This document shows positions 44,082-47,136 of a stretch of DNA of 47,136 nucleotides, piece after piece. Made by a program: the position numbers and the translations under genes. Positions within the stretch are counted from its first letter, which is position 1. Every line of letters starts with the position of its first letter. The notes below the pieces were generated by a model, which was given only the letters and a program-made list of their open reading frames with translations, was not told where the DNA came from and ran no database searches. The stretch lies in assembly GCA_944415565.1 (NCBI GenBank), contig CALYBQ010000007.1, forward strand, positions 1-47,136, written 5' to 3'. Source of the DNA: an uncultured Rikenellaceae bacterium. Lineage in GTDB: Bacteria > Bacteroidota > Bacteroidia > Bacteroidales > Rikenellaceae.

Positions 44082-45203
44082 GTGGAGAACGACCAGAATA
44101 AGACGCTAATTACAGAAGAAGAGCCGGTTTTTGCTGTCATGGACGCGCAGGACGATATGGATGTGCCTTTGGACGACGAGCAGCAGGATGAGATGTACGA
44201 ACATTTCTCTGTGACGGTAGATAGGGGACAGGCGATGCTGCGTATCGACAAATTCCTGACCAACCGAATGGAGAATGTCACCCGCAACCGTATTCAGACC
44301 GCTGCCGATAACGGCAATATTCTCGTAAACGGAACTCCTGTAAAGTCGAGCTACAAGGTCAAGCCGCTGGATGTCGTTCAGATAGTGATGCCTTATCCGC
44401 GCCGGGAGATCGAGATTATTCCGGAAAATATACCGCTCGAAATTCCGTACGAGGACGACGACCTGCTGATAGTGAACAAGGCGGCTGGTATGGTAGTTCA
44501 CCCGGGGCACGGGAATTACAGCGGCACGCTCGTCAACGCGTTGACGTGGCATCTCAAAGACCTGCCGTTGTTCCAAGAGGGGGATATGCGTGCGGGATTG
44601 GTGCATCGTATCGACAAGAATACTTCTGGTTTGCTTGTGATTGCAAAAAATGAGAAGGCGCACGCCCGATTGGCCAAACAGTTTTTCGACCATACCATAG
44701 AGAGACGTTATGTGGCGCTTGTATGGGGTAATTTTGATGATGACGCAGGGACGGTCGAGGGGAATATCGGGCGCAGCCATCGTGACCGTCTGAAGATGGC
44801 CGTGTTCCCCGATGGCAGCGACGGCAAGCATGCCGTGACACATTACAAGGTGCTGAAGCGCTACGGTTATGTGACGCTGCTCGAACTGAGATTGGAAACG
44901 GGACGCACGCACCAGATACGCGTGCATATGGAGTATATCGGACATCCGCTGTTCAACGACGAACGCTATGGCGGCGACCGGATACTGAAAGGTACGACAT
45001 TCAGCAAGTATAAACAGTTCATCGAGAATTGTTTCGCCATAATGCCGCGTCACGCGCTGCATGCGCGCAGTCTCGGTTTCGTGCATCCGTCTACTCGCCA
45101 AGATATATACTTCGAGAGCCAGATGCCTGACGATATGCGTCAGGTACTCGAAAAATGGGACTCTTATATTCTTAATAGGGATACATTTACGGATGCGGAA
45201 TAG
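44082..45203 (+). CDS. rluD: RluA-family 23S rRNA pseudouridine synthase (RluD-like)
   Basis: Isomerises uridines in rRNA. An acidic N-terminal tail (DAQDDMDVPLDDEQQDEM) precedes an S4 RNA-binding domain (MLRIDKFLTNRMENVTRNRI to about residue 105). The catalytic Asp is D178 in HRIDKNTSGLLVIAKN. TLLELRLETGRTHQIRVHME is the second signature. It opens with GTG at 44082, 15 bp after the PASTA gene; ATG at MDAQDD is an alternative. Length 373 aa is normal with the added tail. Confidence 0.93.
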   Translation: MENDQNKTLITEEEPVFAVMDAQDDMDVPLDDEQQDEMYEHFSVTVDRGQAMLRIDKFLTNRMENVTRNRIQTAADNGNILVNGTPVKSSYKVKPLDVVQIVMPYPRREIEIIPENIPLEIPYEDDDLLIVNKAAGMVVHPGHGNYSGTLVNALTWHLKDLPLFQEGDMRAGLVHRIDKNTSGLLVIAKNEKAHARLAKQFFDHTIERRYVALVWGNFDDDAGTVEGNIGRSHRDRLKMAVFPDGSDGKHAVTHYKVLKRYGYVTLLELRLETGRTHQIRVHMEYIGHPLFNDERYGGDRILKGTTFSKYKQFIENCFAIMPRHALHARSLGFVHPSTRQDIYFESQMPDDMRQVLEKWDSYILNRDTFTDAE

Positions 45204-45462
45204 TCGAGAGCGTTCTGCATTTCATGCGTGGCGTGTTCTGGCGCCAATCGTGTTTGTTGACGCAGGTATTGGACGTGCCAAAGCAAAAGAATGTAGCCGT
45301 AGCTCTCTATGCACACGTCCCCATTACATAATGAATATGCTACTTAACGTTACGGAACACGCCGGTTGCAATATTGTCGTGTGTTGCGCTTCGATGCTAC
45401 GGTACTGCTTTGAATAGGGAAAGAAGTCTGGGGGTTAGGTTACGGATATTGTCGTGACCGTT
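45204..45462. other. Intergenic region between convergent genes
   Basis: About 260 bp between the pseudouridine synthase stop and the mqnC stop. I see no gene, no strong hairpin and no repeat. Confidence 0.5.
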
Positions 45463-46569
45463 CTATTTGAGCGGTTTGTATTCGCGCGGGCGATAGCTTT
45501 GGTCGCGGAGTTGCGGCGTGAACCCAGCTTCGCGGATGGCTGCCTGAATACCTTCTGCATCGAAATGGTTGCGTGCCCCGGCCGACGATACCACATTCTC
45601 TTCTATCATGATCGAGCCCATGTCGTTAGCTCCCGAGTGAAGGGCTACCTGTGCGGTCTGCTTGCCGACCGTCAGCCATGAGGCCTGTATGTTGCGGATA
45701 TTGTGCAGTACGATACGGCTTATCGCGATGGTCCGTATGTACTCGGTGGGGGAGAACACGCTGGCGACGCCTTCCTGTTCCAAAATCGTGCCTTTGCCTG
45801 CGAATATCCACGGAATAAAGGCGAGGAAGCCCGGCTTGCCTTTGGGACATCGTGCCTGAAGGTCGCGTATGCGTATGAGGTGCTGTATGCGTTGGCGCGG
45901 AGTTTCTACATGCCCGTACATCATCGTCGCTGAGGTGACGAGCCCCATTTCGTGTGCCTTGTGCATGACGTCGAGCCACTCGTCTACGGATGGTTTCGCC
46001 GGCGATATGCGGCGCCTTACCTCGTCTACGAGAATCTCGGCCCCGGCTCCCGGCAGCGATTCCAACCCTGCGGCTACGAGTCTGTGCAACGTTTCATCGA
46101 CGGATATGCGGCTTATTCGGGCTATGTGTGCGATTTCGGGCGGCCCGAGAGCGTGGAGCTTGACATTGGGATAGCGGCCCTTCAATTCGCCGAACAACTC
46201 CTCGTAAAATTCTATGCCGAGCTTCGGGTGCAATCCTCCCTGCAACAACAATTGGTCTCCGCCGAGGGCGAGCATCTCATCTATTTTTCGGGAGTATTCG
46301 TTGATGGTAGTGATGAATTCGAGCTCTTTTTGGTGCGGTTTGCAATGGAAGTTGCAAAATTTACACCCCGATATACATACGTTAGTGATGTTAACGTTGC
46401 GGTCTATCTGCCACGTTACGACCGAGGGATCGGGGACGCTATCGCGTCTGAGAGCATCGGCTACGGTTGCCAATTCCGCTGTCCCGGCGTCCGTGTAGAG
46501 CGCCAAGGCTTCGTCCTCGGTGAGCGGATCGCGCCTTAATGCCTTAGATAATGTTTTTTCGAGCTCCAT
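45463..46569 (-). CDS. mqnC: Cyclic dehypoxanthinyl futalosine synthase (radical SAM)
   Basis: Carries out the ring-forming step of the futalosine menaquinone pathway. The cluster motif is C65-x3-C69-x2-C72 in [52 protein letters not shown] and [20 protein letters not shown] are MqnC-specific. I choose ATG 46569 (368 aa, [11 protein letters not shown]), which lies 6 nt after a TATCTTTG box; the other start, 46578, would be inside that box. With mqnE 3 kb away it shows that this organism uses futalosine chemistry rather than MenFD. Confidence 0.94.
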   Translation of the reverse strand: MELEKTLSKALRRDPLTEDEALALYTDAGTAELATVADALRRDSVPDPSVVTWQIDRNVNITNVCISGCKFCNFHCKPHQKELEFITTINEYSRKIDEMLALGGDQLLLQGGLHPKLGIEFYEELFGELKGRYPNVKLHALGPPEIAHIARISRISVDETLHRLVAAGLESLPGAGAEILVDEVRRRISPAKPSVDEWLDVMHKAHEMGLVTSATMMYGHVETPRQRIQHLIRIRDLQARCPKGKPGFLAFIPWIFAGKGTILEQEGVASVFSPTEYIRTIAISRIVLHNIRNIQASWLTVGKQTAQVALHSGANDMGSIMIEENVVSSAGARNHFDAEGIQAAIREAGFTPQLRDQSYRPREYKPLK

Positions 46570-46575
46570 TGCGTG

Positions 46576-46583
46576 CAAAGATA
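46576..46583 (-). promoter_or_regulatory. -7 box abutting the mqnC start
   Basis: Minus-strand TATCTTTG is an exact match and ends 6 nt before ATG 46569, so the mRNA would be leaderless or nearly so. No TTTG is found at the -33 distance. Confidence 0.55.
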
Positions 46584-46606
46584 GGCCAAAAATCGTATAT
46601 TTGGCC
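46584..46606. promoter_or_regulatory. Palindrome between mqnC and fhs
   Basis: GGCCAAA (46584-46590) and TTTGGCC (46600-46606) are perfect inverted repeats 9 nt apart. They lie between the divergent -7 boxes and overlap the one for fhs. It could be a shared operator. Confidence 0.45.
46596..46603 (+). promoter_or_regulatory. -7 box for fhs
   Basis: TATATTTG matches TAnnTTTG and lies 25 nt upstream of ATG 46629. The -33 box is weak (TTG at 46569-46571, too far). Confidence 0.5.
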
Positions 46607-46628
46607 TTGTGAATTTAAAATCCCGACT

Positions 46629-47136
46629 ATGACAGACCTCGAAATAGCTCATAAAGCCAAAATGGAACCTATTGTGGAGATAGCCGAGAAACTGGGGCTG
46701 GATCCGGACGATCTGGAGTTGTATGGTAAATACAAGGCCAAACTCCCGTCGAAATACATCGACCGCGGCAAGTTAGGGAAACTCATACTGGTGTCGGCGA
46801 TTTCGCCCACGCCTGCCGGAGAGGGTAAGACAACCGTGTCGATAGGCTTGTCTCAGGCTTTGAACAGGATAGGCAAACAATCGGTCGTGGTACTGCGCGA
46901 ACCTTCGCTTGGCCCCGTATTCGGAATCAAGGGAGGTGCGACGGGAGGAGGATATTCGCAGGTTTTGCCTATGGAGGATATAAATCTGCATTTTACTGGC
47001 GATTTTTCAGCTGTCGAGAAAGCGCATAATCTGCTTGCGGCGCTGATAGACAACAATTTGCGGAGTAAGACGAGGTCACTCGGAATAGGCCCTCGGAGCG
47101 TTTCGTGGATACGTGTCATGGATATGAACGACCGTG
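46629..47136 (+). CDS. fhs: Formate-tetrahydrofolate ligase, 5' part
   Basis: ATP-dependent enzyme that makes 10-formyl-tetrahydrofolate. The visible 169 residues include the P-loop [20 protein letters not shown] (K67), [20 protein letters not shown] and [20 protein letters not shown], all strongly conserved in the family. The window ends inside the gene after VMDMNDR. Full length is usually about 555 aa. It is divergent from mqnC, sharing a 60-bp promoter region. Confidence 0.96.
   Translation, partial: MTDLEIAHKAKMEPIVEIAEKLGLDPDDLELYGKYKAKLPSKYIDRGKLGKLILVSAISPTPAGEGKTTVSIGLSQALNRIGKQSVVVLREPSLGPVFGIKGGATGGGYSQVLPMEDINLHFTGDFSAVEKAHNLLAALIDNNLRSKTRSLGIGPRSVSWIRVMDMNDR

Noticed and set aside
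45061-45417. 118-aa plus-strand frame overlapping the end of rluD
   Set aside because: Most of it lies inside the rluD coding region in another frame, and the rest has no protein features.

Overview
The window looks like a chromosomal segment of a gut Bacteroidales bacterium, most likely Alistipes or another Rikenellaceae. The grounds are the Bacteroidetes-type promoters (TTTG, about 19 nt, TAnnTTTG) at several genes, a UpxY-like NusG paralogue heading a capsule operon, secreted GH78, GH92 and sulfatase enzymes, a DUF5686 outer-membrane protein, and futalosine-pathway menaquinone genes (mqnE, mqnC) rather than classical men genes. The genus is an inference; the phylum and order are well supported.

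Region 1 (1 to about 22.9 kb) is one large rightward capsular polysaccharide (CPS) locus. It opens with what appears to be an invertible promoter: a 16-bp perfect inverted repeat at 308-323 and 594-609 brackets about 270 bp, and both TAnnTTTG boxes inside point left, away from the operon, so the sequenced orientation looks OFF. A structured leader follows, then the UpxY-like antiterminator, an unrecognised 290-aa protein in the place UpxZ normally holds, a membrane-bound FlaA1/CapD-type dehydratase and an E. coli-like Ugd. Base composition turns strongly AT-rich at the dehydratase/ugd junction. A 3-kb graveyard follows (a nucleotidyltransferase, a ManC and a KAP P-loop NTPase, all broken). After it come intact wzx, a capsular glycosyltransferase, wzy, a pyruvyltransferase, a GT4, an acyltransferase, an unresolved transferase-like protein, a three-gene nonulosonate cassette (SpsF-type cytidylyltransferase, NeuB-type synthase, KdsC-type phosphatase) with no NeuC, another acyltransferase, a GT2, a PglC/WcfS-type priming transferase and a WcfR/PglE-type aminotransferase. 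A strong hairpin terminator closes the operon.

Together these genes predict a polymer primed on a 4-amino-4,6-dideoxy-HexNAc (dehydratase plus aminotransferase plus priming transferase). Acidic groups would come from GlcA (Ugd), a nonulosonate (possibly KDN made from mannose-6-phosphate) and possibly pyruvate ketals. That would be a zwitterionic capsule under phase-variable control. The structure is inference; the gene content is seen.

Region 2 (23-37 kb) is mostly leftward genes for exported proteins: GH78 alpha-L-rhamnosidase lipoprotein, a small secreted protein, GH92 mannosidase-like enzyme, a secreted endonuclease/exonuclease/phosphatase protein, a DUF5686 protein and a cytosolic class I/II aminotransferase. 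A CYTH-domain protein and a serine-type sulfatase lie on the plus strand. Several convergent ends carry clear hairpin terminators.

Region 3 (37-47 kb) is housekeeping: a promoter and four-gene operon for a small membrane protein and a FecCD/BtuCD-type ABC importer, tRNA-Glu(TTC), rpsT, rpmH (too short for routine ORF calling), mqnE, a PASTA-domain membrane protein, an RluA-family pseudouridine synthase, mqnC on the minus strand, and the 5' part of fhs cut by the window end.
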